Origin: Flagellimonas sp947499585
Lineage (GTDB): Bacteria > Bacteroidota > Bacteroidia > Flavobacteriales > Flavobacteriaceae
Assembly (NCBI RefSeq): GCF_044596045.1
Contig: NZ_CP138995.1
Span: forward strand, 3,348,001 to 3,412,000
Length of the DNA stretch: 64,000 nucleotides
Direction: 5' to 3'
Part shown: one piece after another, positions 47,341-55,182 of the stretch
Position numbering within the stretch: the first letter of the stretch is position 1
How the letters are laid out: each line of letters opens with the position of its first letter
The notes under the pieces: generated by a model
What the model was told of the DNA's origin: nothing
Databases searched by the model: none
What the model saw: the letters and a program-made list of their open reading frames with translations, nothing else
Made by a program: the position numbers and the translations under genes

Positions 47341-47721
47341 CTATTTAAGCTCAACTTCCGCTCCTGCTTCTTCCAATGATTTTTTGATACCTTCCGCCTC
47401 ATCTTTGGCAACACCTTCTTTAACAGCTTTTGGTGCACTGTCAACGATGTCTTTAGCATCTTTCAATCCAAGACCAGTTAATTCCTTAACTAGTTTTACT
47501 ACTGCCAATTTAGAACCACCAGCAGCTGTAAGGATTACATCAAATTCTGATTTTTCCTCAGCAGCCTCAGCTTCACCACCACCGGCACCGCCAGCAGCAA
47601 CAGCTACTGCAGCAGCAGCAGGCTCAATACCATATTCTTCTTTTAAAATGTCGGCCAACTCATTTACCTCTTTTACCGTAAGGTTTACCAACTGTTCTGC
47701 AAAATCTTTTAAATCTGCCAT
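47341..47721 (-). CDS. rplL: 50S ribosomal protein L7/L12
   Basis: A 126-aa stalk protein. N-terminal dimer helices (MADLKDFAEQLVNLTVKEVN), an Ala/Gly-rich hinge (AAAAVAVAAGGAGGGEAE) and the C-terminal domain that contacts translation factors (FDVILTAAGGSKLAVVKLVK, LKDAKDIVDSAP, EEAGAEVELK). It lies 54 bases after rplJ. Confidence 0.98.
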   Translation of the reverse strand: MADLKDFAEQLVNLTVKEVNELADILKEEYGIEPAAAAVAVAAGGAGGGEAEAAEEKSEFDVILTAAGGSKLAVVKLVKELTGLGLKDAKDIVDSAPKAVKEGVAKDEAEGIKKSLEEAGAEVELK

Positions 47722-47775
47722 TTTTCTATCGTTTAATCAAATTTTTAAAAATATACTTAGTTTATTGTGCGCGAA

Positions 47776-48291
47776 TTATTTTTCAGATAATGTTTTAAGG
47801 ATACCGGCCAATTTACCGCCACCAGATTTAAGACCAGAAATAACATTCTTGGCTGGTGATTGTAACAATCCGATAATTTCCCCAATAACCTCTTCTTTAG
47901 ACTTGATGTTTACAAGCGAATCAAGGTTTTCATCACCTATGTAGATAGCTTCTGCTATAAAAGCTCCTTTAAGTAATGGTTTATCTGATTTTTTTCTGAA
48001 ATTTTTGATAAGTTTTGCCGGAGCATTTCCTGTTTCGGATAACATCAAAGATGTATTTCCTTTTAAAACATCAGGAAGTTCTCCAAACTCCTTATCAGAA
48101 GCTTCCATTGCTTTTGCAAGCAAGGTGTTCTTAATAACTGCAAGTTTAATATTAGCCTTAAAACATGCCCTTCTTAAATTTGAAGTGGCAACGGCATCCA
48201 ATCCTGAAATATCCGCTAAATAAATATTAGCGTTATCAGCTAACTGTGCAGTCAAATCTTCTATTACGGTTGCTTTTTCTTCTCTTGTCAT
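47776..48291 (-). CDS. rplJ: 50S ribosomal protein L10
   Basis: A 171-aa protein that anchors L7/L12 dimers on the ribosome. MTREEKATVIEDLTAQLADN, LRRACFKANIKLAVIKNTLL and the C-terminal helices SPAKNVISGLKSGGGKLAGI are typical. It lies 21 bases after rplA. Confidence 0.97.
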   Translation of the reverse strand: MTREEKATVIEDLTAQLADNANIYLADISGLDAVATSNLRRACFKANIKLAVIKNTLLAKAMEASDKEFGELPDVLKGNTSLMLSETGNAPAKLIKNFRKKSDKPLLKGAFIAEAIYIGDENLDSLVNIKSKEEVIGEIIGLLQSPAKNVISGLKSGGGKLAGILKTLSEK

Positions 48292-48312
48292 AGTTAAAAT
48301 ATTGACTACCAG

Positions 48313-49005
48313 TTACGAAACTGCTTTTGGATCTAATTGAACACTAGGACTCATTGTACTGGACAAATAGATGCTCTTCATATAAACACCTTTTGCAGCA
48401 GCTGGTCTCATTTTTACCAAAGTATCCAACAATTCTTTGGCATTACCAGCAATCTTATCTGCAGAGAAAGATGTTTTTCCAATTGCAGCGTGTACTATTC
48501 CAGTCTTGTCCACTTTAAAATCAATCTTACCGGCCTTAACCTCAGATACTGCTTTTGCAACATCCATAGTTACTGTACCTGTCTTTGGATTGGGCATTAA
48601 ACCTCTAGGTCCTAAAACCCTACCTAATGGTCCTAATTTCCCCATAACGCTTGGCATAGTGATGATAACATCAACATCTGTCCAACCGCCTTTTATTTTA
48701 TCCAAATATTCATCTAACCCTACAAAATCAGCACCGGCTGCTGTAGCCTCTGCTTCCTTATCTGGGGTCACCAATGCTAAAACTTTTACGTCTTTACCTG
48801 TACCATGAGGTAAGGTAACAACACCACGAACCATTTGATTTGCTTTTCTTGGATCTACACCCAAACGAATCGCAAGGTCAATGGAAGCGTCAAATTTTAC
48901 ATTAGTTATTTCTTTTACTAAAGCAGATGCCTCATCCAAAGAATACAATTTATTCTTATCTATTTTGGAATGGGCCTCCTTTTGCTTTTTTGTCAATCTT
49001 GCCAT
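48313..49005 (-). CDS. rplA: 50S ribosomal protein L1
   Basis: A 230-aa L1-stalk protein. KFDASIDLAIRLGVDPRKAN, VRGVVTLPHGTGKDVKVL, LGPRGLMPNPKTGTVT and the C-terminal YMKSIYLSSTMSPSVQLD are the family landmarks. It follows rplK after 19 bases. Confidence 0.98.
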   Translation of the reverse strand: MARLTKKQKEAHSKIDKNKLYSLDEASALVKEITNVKFDASIDLAIRLGVDPRKANQMVRGVVTLPHGTGKDVKVLALVTPDKEAEATAAGADFVGLDEYLDKIKGGWTDVDVIITMPSVMGKLGPLGRVLGPRGLMPNPKTGTVTMDVAKAVSEVKAGKIDFKVDKTGIVHAAIGKTSFSADKIAGNAKELLDTLVKMRPAAAKGVYMKSIYLSSTMSPSVQLDPKAVS

Positions 49006-49024
49006 TATAAATTGCTTTAAGATT

Positions 49025-49462
49025 TTAAAAAGGTCTTTTGCCTGCTACTTTTAAACCCATGGATCTAGCAGTACCTGCAACCATACTCATTGCAGACTCT
49101 ACTGTAAAAGCATTCAAATCGACCATTTTGTCTTCAGCGATTTGCTTTACTTGATCCCAGGATACAGAACCATTTTTAACTCTGTTAGGTTCGCCAGATC
49201 CTTTTTTAATCTTAGCTGCTTCCATCAATTGAACTGCCGCTGGTGGTGTCTTTACAACAAACTCGAAAGATTTGTCTTTGTAAACGGTGATCACAACAGG
49301 TAATACTTTACCCGGTTTGTCCTGTGTACGAGCATTAAACTGCTTACAGAACTCCATGATGTTAACACCTGCAGCACCTAAGGCGGGTCCAACCGGTGGC
49401 GACGGATTCGCAGCACCTCCCCTAACTTGTAATTTAACTACCTTATCTACTTCTTTTGCCAT
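49025..49462 (-). CDS. rplK: 50S ribosomal protein L11
   Basis: A 145-aa protein of the GTPase-associated centre. LQVRGGAANPSPPVGPALGA, GVNIMEFCKQFNARTQDKPG and GTARSMGLKV are typical. It lies 105 bases after nusG. Confidence 0.98.
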   Translation of the reverse strand: MAKEVDKVVKLQVRGGAANPSPPVGPALGAAGVNIMEFCKQFNARTQDKPGKVLPVVITVYKDKSFEFVVKTPPAAVQLMEAAKIKKGSGEPNRVKNGSVSWDQVKQIAEDKMVDLNAFTVESAMSMVAGTARSMGLKVAGKRPF

Positions 49463-49567
49463 TGTTTTTAATTAAATTGAAAGTGTGTCAATTGGAAGCA
49501 ACACAACTTTATATGTAACAGCTCTATTTATTTTTCAGTTTTCAGCTATCTGATATCAGACTTCTGA

Positions 49568-50125
49568 TTACACTTTTTCTACTTGCATATAGCTCAATTC
49601 CAATGGTGTTTTTCTTCCGAAAATTTTCACCATGACTTCAAGTTTACGCTTCTCTTCATTGATTTTCTCCACAGTTCCATTGAAACCGTTGAAAGGACCA
49701 TCAATAACCTTTATTGTTTCACCAAGCACAAAAGGAATAGCAACGTTATCTGTATTAACAGCTAGCTCATCCACTTTTCCTAACATTCGGTTGACTTCTG
49801 ATTTCCTTAAAGGAACTGGATCACCGCCCTTGGTTTCACCCAAGAAACCAATCACGTTTGTTATAGAGCGAATGATATGTATCATTTCTCCTCCCAAATT
49901 GGCTTTTATCATTATATATCCTGGAAAGTAAACTTTTTCTTTATTGATTTTCTTTCCGTTACGGATTTGCACTACTTTTTCAGTTGGAACAAGAACATCT
50001 TCTAGGTAATCACCGAAACCATTACGCTCCACTTCACTTTCGATATAGCCTTTGATCTTATTCTCTTGGCCACTCACCGCTCTCACTACATACCACTTTT
50101 TCTCCAGAACCTCAGACATACTCAA
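49568..50125 (-). CDS. nusG: transcription termination/antitermination protein NusG
   Basis: A 185-aa elongation factor that binds RNA polymerase and couples it to ribosomes or Rho. NGN domain: KKWYVVRAVSGQENKIKGYI, EKVYFPGYIMIKANL, NVIGFLGETKGGDPVPL; KOW domain: GETIKVIDGPFNGFNGTVEK. The start may be the first or the second Met (MSMSEVLEKK). It directly abuts secE. Confidence 0.97.
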   Translation of the reverse strand: MSMSEVLEKKWYVVRAVSGQENKIKGYIESEVERNGFGDYLEDVLVPTEKVVQIRNGKKINKEKVYFPGYIMIKANLGGEMIHIIRSITNVIGFLGETKGGDPVPLRKSEVNRMLGKVDELAVNTDNVAIPFVLGETIKVIDGPFNGFNGTVEKINEEKRKLEVMVKIFGRKTPLELSYMQVEKV

Positions 50126-50314
50126 CTATCCTATTACGTTATCAAAATACAATCTAATCAACTTACTGAACAGGGAATCTACCCCCCATGTGGCCAATGC
50201 AAACAAAATTGAAAAAACAGCAACTATAATCATCAAACTAGAGGCTTTCTCCCTATCTAACCAAGTAACGTTACTCTTTAACTCCTCGAATGATTCCTTA
50301 ATGTAAGTGAACAT
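50126..50314 (-). CDS. secE: preprotein translocase subunit SecE
   Basis: A 62-aa single-span membrane protein of the SecYEG channel. KESFEELKSNVTWLDREKAS is the cytoplasmic amphipathic helix; SLMIIVAVFSILFALATWGV is the membrane helix. It sits between tRNA-Trp and nusG, as in many bacteria. Confidence 0.96.
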   Translation of the reverse strand: MFTYIKESFEELKSNVTWLDREKASSLMIIVAVFSILFALATWGVDSLFSKLIRLYFDNVIG

Positions 50315-50335
50315 ATTCTAATTGTATTTTTCTAG

Positions 50336-50408
50336 CACGGGCGGAGAGGCTCGAACTCCCGACACCTGGTTTTGGAGACCAGTGCTCTACCAACTGAGCT
50401 ACGCCCGT
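50336..50408 (-). tRNA. trnW: tRNA-Trp (anticodon CCA)
   Basis: 73 nt on the minus strand. Acceptor ACGGGCG pairs with CGCCCGT; the anticodon loop is CTCCAAA within CTGGT/ACCAG; the T arm has GTTCGAGCC. CCA is not encoded. It lies between tuf and secE. Confidence 0.96.
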
Positions 50409-50474
50409 AAAATATGGCGTCTTACTGTCTCAAATCTCAGAGACGAACTACACCCGCTTCTATTTACATCGAAA

Positions 50475-50500
50475 GGTATCCGTCAAATGACGGACACCCT
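50475..50500 (-). other. hairpin between tuf and tRNA-Trp
   Basis: TCCGTCA and TGACGGA pair around an AA core, extended by GGT/ACC with mismatches. It has no T-run, so a processing or pausing element is more likely than a terminator. Confidence 0.35.
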
Positions 50501-50529
50501 TTAACGTAAACTATGATTATATAATAATT

Positions 50530-51717
50530 TTAATCTAAAATCTTAGTAACCTGACCGGCACCTACTGTTCTACCACCTTCACGGATAGCGAAACGTAGAC
50601 CTACACTTAGTGCAATTGGCTGAATAAGCTCTACTGTAATAGTTAAGTTATCTCCAGGCATAACCATTTCAACTCCACTTGGAAGTGCAATGTTACCTGT
50701 TACATCCGTAGTTCTAACATAGAACTGAGGACGGTAGTTGTTATGGAAAGGAGTGTGACGACCACCTTCTTCTTTCTTAAGGATATAAACCTCAGCTTCA
50801 AATTTAGCATGTGGCTTAACAGAACCTGGCTTACAGATTACCATTCCACGGCTAATTTGAGATTTTTCAATACCTCTTAACAAGATACCTACGTTATCTC
50901 CAGCTTCACCTCTATCCAATATTTTACGGAACATCTCAACACCAGTGATAGTAGAAGCCAATTTCTCAGCACCCATACCAATAATATCAACAGAATCTCC
51001 AGTATTAGCGATACCTGTTTCAATACGTCCTGTAGCAACAGTACCACGACCTGTAATTGTGAATACATCTTCAACTGGCATCAAGAAATCTTTTTCAACA
51101 TCTCTTTTTGGCAACTCAATCCATTCATCAACAGCTTTCATCAATTCCATTACAGTATCAACCCATTTCTGCTCACCGTTAAGTGCTCCTAAGGCAGATC
51201 CTGCGATTACTGGTCCATTATCACCATCATATTCGTAGAAAGAAAGTAATTCTCTTACTTCCATTTCAACTAATTCAATAAGCTCCTCATCATCAACCAT
51301 ATCCACTTTATTCATGAATACAACGATTCTTGGAATACCAACTTGACGACCTAAAAGAATGTGCTCACGAGTTTGTGGCATAGGACCATCTGTAGCGGCA
51401 ACCACCAATATAGCACCGTCCATTTGAGCGGCACCGGTAACCATGTTTTTCACGTAATCCGCGTGACCAGGACAGTCAACATGAGCATAATGACGATTTG
51501 CAGTTGAATATTCAACATGCGATGTGTTAATGGTAATACCTCTTTCTTTTTCTTCAGGAGCGTTATCGATAGAATCGAAACTTCTCATTTCAGAAAGACC
51601 CGCATTAGCCAATACTGTAGTAATAGCCGCAGTTAATGTTGTTTTACCGTGATCTACATGTCCAATAGTGCCAATATTTAAGTGCGGTTTGGAACGATCA
51701 AAAGTTTCCTTTGCCAT
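50530..51717 (-). CDS. tuf: elongation factor Tu
   Basis: A 395-aa GTPase that delivers aminoacyl-tRNA to the ribosome. G1 GHVDHGKT, G2 region ERGITINTSHVEY, G3 DCPGHADY, G4 NKVDMVDDEE, then domains 2 and 3 with VEMFRKILDRGEAGDNVGIL and IREGGRTVGAGQVTKI. It is flanked by tRNA genes as in the E. coli tufB operon. Confidence 0.98.
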   Translation of the reverse strand: MAKETFDRSKPHLNIGTIGHVDHGKTTLTAAITTVLANAGLSEMRSFDSIDNAPEEKERGITINTSHVEYSTANRHYAHVDCPGHADYVKNMVTGAAQMDGAILVVAATDGPMPQTREHILLGRQVGIPRIVVFMNKVDMVDDEELIELVEMEVRELLSFYEYDGDNGPVIAGSALGALNGEQKWVDTVMELMKAVDEWIELPKRDVEKDFLMPVEDVFTITGRGTVATGRIETGIANTGDSVDIIGMGAEKLASTITGVEMFRKILDRGEAGDNVGILLRGIEKSQISRGMVICKPGSVKPHAKFEAEVYILKKEEGGRHTPFHNNYRPQFYVRTTDVTGNIALPSGVEMVMPGDNLTITVELIQPIALSVGLRFAIREGGRTVGAGQVTKILD

Positions 51718-51764
51718 TTTAAATAATTTTAATCTTAGTTTATATTAGTGTACAAATCGTTTTG

Positions 51765-51836
51765 AGCCAATGACGGGAATTGAACCCGTGACCTCTTCCT
51801 TACCAAGGAAACGCTCTACCCCTGAGCTACACCGGC
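51765..51836 (-). tRNA. trnT: tRNA-Thr (anticodon GGT)
   Basis: 72 nt on the minus strand. Acceptor GCCGGTG with CATTGGC; the anticodon loop is TTGGTAA; T arm GGGTTCAATTCCC. It is the last tRNA before tuf. Confidence 0.95.
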
Positions 51837-51916
51837 GTAAAGTGTTGAAACAACTACTTTAAAATAGTCCTCCCATTAATTGGAAGAGATTCTTGTCTTC
51901 ACAAGAATGACTTTAG

Positions 51917-51989
51917 AGCGGGAGACCGGGTTCGAACCGGCGACATTCAGCTTGGAAGGCTGACGCTCTACCAACTGAGCTACTCCCGC
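51917..51989 (-). tRNA. trnG: tRNA-Gly (anticodon TCC)
   Basis: 73 nt. Acceptor GCGGGAG with CTCCCGC; the anticodon loop is CTTCCAA between TCAGC and GCTGA; T arm CCGGTTCGAACCCGG. Confidence 0.96.
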
Positions 51990-52068
51990 ATTTTTTTTGG
52001 TTTAACCCAAAAGTTTTCAATATTTCAAAAAAACTACCCAATTCCAGTTGTTCCGCTAACAACTTTTG

Positions 52069-52150
<82 letters not shown>

Positions 52151-52174
52151 TTCCTTTATTTTCAATAACTTACG

Positions 52175-52248
52175 AGCCGATGGAGGGACTCGAACCCACG
52201 ACCTGCTGATTACAAATCAGCTGCTCTAGCCAGCTGAGCTACATCGGC
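52175..52248 (-). tRNA. trnT: tRNA-Thr (anticodon TGT)
   Basis: 74 nt. Acceptor GCCGATG with CATCGGC; the anticodon loop is TTTGTAA between GCTGA and TCAGC. It is the first gene of the supercluster transcript. Confidence 0.96.
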
Positions 52249-52268
52249 CTTTTATAGCCTTTTTTCCA

Positions 52269-52297
52269 TAAAAAAAGCCCGCTATTTCTAACGGACT
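52269..52297 (-). terminator. terminator of the xerC-hpf unit
   Basis: On the minus strand AGTCCGTTA, GAAA, TAGCGGGCT forms a 9-bp stem with a GAAA tetraloop, followed by a run of T. The upper part lies next to the -7 element of the tRNA-tuf promoter, so one transcript ends where the next begins. Confidence 0.85.
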
Positions 52298-52298
52298 G

Positions 52299-52328
52299 CA
52301 AATGTATATATTTATTTATTTAATCAAA
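52299..52328 (-). promoter_or_regulatory. promoter of the tRNA-tuf-secE-nusG-rpl-rpo supercluster
   Basis: On the minus strand a -33 TTTG (52325-52328) is followed after 18 bases by TACATTTG (52299-52306), a full match to the Bacteroidetes consensus. The expected start of transcription (about 52293) is 45 bases before tRNA-Thr. Confidence 0.75.
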
Positions 52329-52349
52329 ATAAAATCGCAAAAATTTTAT

Positions 52350-52652
52350 TCAAGCTTTTGCTCTTAATTTTTCTTTCTTTTTCACCAATTTTCTTTCAAG
52401 GGAATTACAAGCAGAATCCACTGCTTCCTCAAATGATTTGCATTGTTTTTTTACAATGAGCTTATCTCTAGGCACCAATAACTTAATCTCTACTATCTTA
52501 TTTTCTTTTGCACTTGTGTTTTCAACTTTTAAATAAACGTCTGAACCGATGACCTTATCATAAAAAACTTCTAGCTTATCCATTCTTTTTTGAATAAAAT
52601 CTATAAGCTTGGCGTCCGCAATAAAATTTACCGATTGTGCATTTACTTTCAT
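52350..52652 (-). CDS. hpf: ribosome hibernation factor HPF / RaiA, short form
   Basis: A 100-aa protein. MKVNAQSVNFIADAKLIDFI, KMDKLE-like charged helix (QKRMDKLEVFYDKVIG), and NKIVEIKLLVPRDKLIVKKQ match the HPF/RaiA (S30EA) family, which binds the decoding centre and inactivates ribosomes. The C-terminal dimerisation domain of long HPF is absent. It follows xerC by 60 bases, with a hairpin at 52670-52687 in between. Confidence 0.92.
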   Translation of the reverse strand: MKVNAQSVNFIADAKLIDFIQKRMDKLEVFYDKVIGSDVYLKVENTSAKENKIVEIKLLVPRDKLIVKKQCKSFEEAVDSACNSLERKLVKKKEKLRAKA

Positions 52653-52669
52653 AAGATGTAGTTTTTAGG

Positions 52670-52687
52670 GCTACCAAATATGGTAGC
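52670..52687 (-). promoter_or_regulatory. hairpin in the xerC-hpf gap
   Basis: GCTACC AAATAT GGTAGC is a perfect 6-bp stem with a 6-base loop, 17 bases before the hpf ATG. It could be a leader structure of hpf. No T-run follows on the minus strand. Confidence 0.4.
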
Positions 52688-52712
52688 TAGGTTAAACGAT
52701 ACAAGAAATATG

Positions 52713-53603
52713 CTATTCCTTGTTTCTAGGATGGGCCTTTAGGTGAACCTTTTTTAATTCAGCTATGCTGTTATGCGTATATACCTGTGTAGACGCTAAA
52801 CTTGAATGACCCAATAATTCTTTAACAGAATTTAAATCCGCTCCCCTATTAAGTAAGTGTGTTGCAAAAGTATGTCTTAAAATATGTGGACTCTTTTTTA
52901 CCTTTGGGGATACCAAACTAAAATACCTATTTATAGTGCGATAAACAAGTGTTTCATAAATTTTAAGACCGCTTTTTGTTAAAAACAGATATGAACTATC
53001 TGCTATTTTTTCTAGTTTAGACCGGAGCAATACATATTCTTGCAGCATAGAAATCGTGGATGGCAAGAGAGGCAGAATACGTTCTTTATTTCTTTTTCCC
53101 AATACTTTCAATGTACTATTTGAATCATTGATGTCCTTTAATTGAAGACCCACTAATTCCGCTCTACGAATACCAGTGGTATATAACAGCTCTATAATGA
53201 GTTTATCCCGTACGCCTTCAAAATCATTATCAAAAGGTATTTCTGATAATATTTTTTCCATTTCCTTTTCAGAAAACGGCACTTCTATTTTCTTATTGGT
53301 TTTTAGGGCTTTATGTTTAACTAAAGGTGAAACACTTATTTGATTGATCTTTTGCAAAAACCTGTAGTAAGCCCGCAATGATGATATCTTTCTATTTATA
53401 GTTCTATTGCTGACCTCTTTATTGGACATAAAAACAATCCAACTTCTTACAATTGTATAGCTTACCTCAGCAATAGATGTGAGGTTATATTCAATTGAAC
53501 AGAATTCAGAAAATTCGGTTACATCCTTTTCATAAGCTTTTATAGTATGGCGGGAATAGTTTTTCTCCAGCTGTAAATATGATATAAAGGGTTCTATAAG
53601 CAT
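52713..53603 (-). CDS. xerC: tyrosine recombinase XerC-like
   Basis: A 296-aa site-specific recombinase for chromosome dimer resolution. N-terminal SAM-like core-binding domain (FISYLQLEKNYSRHTIKAYE) and C-terminal catalytic domain with Arg in YTTGIRRAELVGL, Lys in LGKRNKERILPL, HxxR in PHILRHTFATHLL, His in LLGHSSLASTQVYTH with the nucleophile Tyr. No integrase-specific neighbours or attachment repeats are seen, so a housekeeping Xer is more likely than a mobile-element integrase. Confidence 0.93.
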   Translation of the reverse strand: MLIEPFISYLQLEKNYSRHTIKAYEKDVTEFSEFCSIEYNLTSIAEVSYTIVRSWIVFMSNKEVSNRTINRKISSLRAYYRFLQKINQISVSPLVKHKALKTNKKIEVPFSEKEMEKILSEIPFDNDFEGVRDKLIIELLYTTGIRRAELVGLQLKDINDSNSTLKVLGKRNKERILPLLPSTISMLQEYVLLRSKLEKIADSSYLFLTKSGLKIYETLVYRTINRYFSLVSPKVKKSPHILRHTFATHLLNRGADLNSVKELLGHSSLASTQVYTHNSIAELKKVHLKAHPRNKE

Positions 53604-53617
53604 TACCCAAAGTTACC

Positions 53618-53646
53618 CAAATCTATAATATGGGGTTACTACCAAA
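53618..53646 (-). promoter_or_regulatory. promoter of xerC-hpf
   Basis: Minus strand: TTTG (53643-53646), 17 bases, TAGATTTG (53618-53625). The element sits inside the 3' flank of the rpsU terminator, and the leader before the xerC ATG is only about 8 bases. Confidence 0.6.
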
Positions 53647-53679
53647 AAATCCCGTTCCAATTAAATTGGAACGGGATTT
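53647..53679 (-). terminator. terminator of rpsU
   Basis: AAATCCCGTTCCAA pairs with TTGGAACGGGATTT around a 5-base loop, a 14-bp stem. On the minus strand it runs into a T-tract. It separates rpsU from xerC. Confidence 0.88.
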
Positions 53680-53701
53680 ATAAATATCTTGGTTAAGAAC
53701 C

Positions 53702-53896
53702 TTAAATTTCTTCTTGGTCTCTTAGTCCTTGTATATATTCAGCTTTTTGAATTTCAGCTCTTCGTTTTACTGAAGGTTTGGTAAACTGCTGCCTTTTTCT
53801 CAACTGGCGCATAGTGCCCGTCTTATCAAACTTACGCTTGAAACGCTTTAAAGCCCTATCGATGTTTTCTCCTTCTTTTACTGGTATTATTAACAT
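53702..53896 (-). CDS. rpsU: 30S ribosomal protein S21
   Basis: A 64-aa basic protein: MLIIPVKEGENIDRALKRFK, RKFDKTGTMRQLRKRQQFTK, PSVKRRAEIQKAEY. In Bacteroidota, bS21 helps hide the anti-Shine-Dalgarno end of 16S rRNA, so most genes lack a Shine-Dalgarno. This gene has a strong one (53904-53915) and a 5' hairpin in its leader, which suggests control by ribosomes that lack bS21. It is monocistronic, with its own terminator. Confidence 0.97.
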   Translation of the reverse strand: MLIIPVKEGENIDRALKRFKRKFDKTGTMRQLRKRQQFTKPSVKRRAEIQKAEYIQGLRDQEEI

Positions 53897-53903
53897 TGGC
53901 TAC

Positions 53904-53915
53904 AACCTCCTCTCT
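53904..53915 (-). promoter_or_regulatory. unusual strong Shine-Dalgarno of rpsU
   Basis: The minus strand reads AGAGAGGAGGTT, with AGGAGG (53906-53911) nine bases before the ATG. Such a sequence is rare in Bacteroidota. Autogenous control of rpsU through it is known for Flavobacterium johnsoniae. Confidence 0.85.
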
Positions 53916-53927
53916 TTAAAATGATAA

Positions 53928-53954
53928 CCCGTATTAAACGGGGGTGCAAATATA
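53928..53954 (-). promoter_or_regulatory. rpsU -7 element and 5' leader hairpin
   Basis: TATATTTG (53947-53954, minus strand) matches the -7 consensus. The predicted start of transcription (about 53941) begins directly with the hairpin CCCGT, TTAAT, ACGGG (53928-53942), then the Shine-Dalgarno. A good -33 is not seen. Confidence 0.5.
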
Positions 53955-54001
53955 CAAATGAAATTTATCTATAAAAGTATTATTGCAAAATATTTTTTTT
54001 C

Positions 54002-55171
54002 TTATTGACTTGGCGGTCGATATTCTTTCTTATCGATGACAATCTTGGCCACAATCTCTCTTAAGATTTCTGAAGTTCCGCCTCCAATTGGACCTAACCT
54101 GCTATCTCTTAGCAAACGAGCCATAGGGTAATCCTCTATGTATCCGTAGCCTCCTAAAAACTGTAAGCAATTGTAGATTACCTCATCTGCCATCTGGGTT
54201 GACTTGAGTTTAGATATAGTGGCTTCACGAACCACATATTCGCCTTTATCCATATTGGACACTACCGCATAGTTGTATTGCTTGCACAAATCCATATCTG
54301 CATGCAAATCAACAAAACGATGGCGTAAGGCTTGATATTGGTTTATGGGTTTACCAAATGTTTCACGTTCAGACATATATTGAATTGCATAATCCAATGC
54401 CCACTCAGCTCTTGCATGGGCGTTAATTCCCATAATCAGGCGTTCCAATGAAAAAGCTTCCATAATAAAGCCAAATCCTTTTCCTTCTTCACCCATTAAA
54501 TTTGAGGCCGGTACTTCCACATTGTCAAAAGCAAGTTCTGCAGTATCAGAAGCTCTCCAACCTAACTTATTGAGCTTGTTTGCAGAAACGCCGGGACTAT
54601 CCAAATCAACAATAAAGATGCTGATACCTTTATTGCCTGCTTTTGCATCCGTCTTTGCCGCCAAAACAATGTAATCACCATAAACCCCATTGGTAATAAA
54701 GGTCTTTGATCCATTTATTATGTAGGAATCACCTTTGCGTGTGGCAGTGGTTCGCATACCGGCTACATCGCTACCTCCAAAAGGCTCGGTTACCCCTAGA
54801 CATCCTATTTTATCTCCAAGTACGCTAGGAATCAAATACGCCTTCTTTTGTGCCTCGTTCCCATTTTTATTTAAATGGGTCATTGCCAAATAAACATGTG
54901 CCCAAATAGCTGCGGCAAAACCTCCAGAATTTATCTTTTGCAGTTCTTCAAGTAAGATTACCGTATAGAAAAGGTCGAGACCCAGTCCTTCTTCAGTTTC
55001 AGGTGTTGCTAGGCCAAAGTAGCCCATATCCCCAAATTTTTTCCAAATAAAGCGGTCTATTGTACCCGTTGTTTCCCATTTTTCTATGTGTGGGACTACA
55101 TCTTTTTGTAAAAAATCTTTAAGACTTTCTCTAAAAAGTTGATGTTCTTCTGTGAAGTACATGCTGTTCAT
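54002..55171 (-). CDS. acyl-CoA dehydrogenase
   Basis: A 389-aa FAD enzyme that oxidises acyl-CoA thioesters. Landmarks are GCLGVTEPFGGSDVAGMRTT (substrate/FAD-binding loop), INGSKTFITNGVYGDYIVLA, FDNVEVPASNLMGEEGKGFG, and at the C-terminus QFLGGYGYIEDYPMARLLRD, then GGTSEILREIVAK with the catalytic Glu in the usual GTSEI position. The chain length of the substrate cannot be set by sequence reading. The start may also be the Met 3 codons later (MYFTEEH). A -7 element lies at 55192-55199. Confidence 0.93.
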   Translation of the reverse strand: MNSMYFTEEHQLFRESLKDFLQKDVVPHIEKWETTGTIDRFIWKKFGDMGYFGLATPETEEGLGLDLFYTVILLEELQKINSGGFAAAIWAHVYLAMTHLNKNGNEAQKKAYLIPSVLGDKIGCLGVTEPFGGSDVAGMRTTATRKGDSYIINGSKTFITNGVYGDYIVLAAKTDAKAGNKGISIFIVDLDSPGVSANKLNKLGWRASDTAELAFDNVEVPASNLMGEEGKGFGFIMEAFSLERLIMGINAHARAEWALDYAIQYMSERETFGKPINQYQALRHRFVDLHADMDLCKQYNYAVVSNMDKGEYVVREATISKLKSTQMADEVIYNCLQFLGGYGYIEDYPMARLLRDSRLGPIGGGTSEILREIVAKIVIDKKEYRPPSQ

Positions 55172-55182
55172 GGCTATTTTTA

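Noticed and set aside
52713..53603. Integrase of a mobile element next to tRNA genes
   Set aside because: The recombinase looks like housekeeping XerC. No attachment-site duplication of a tRNA end, no phage or transfer genes and no insertion sequences are seen.
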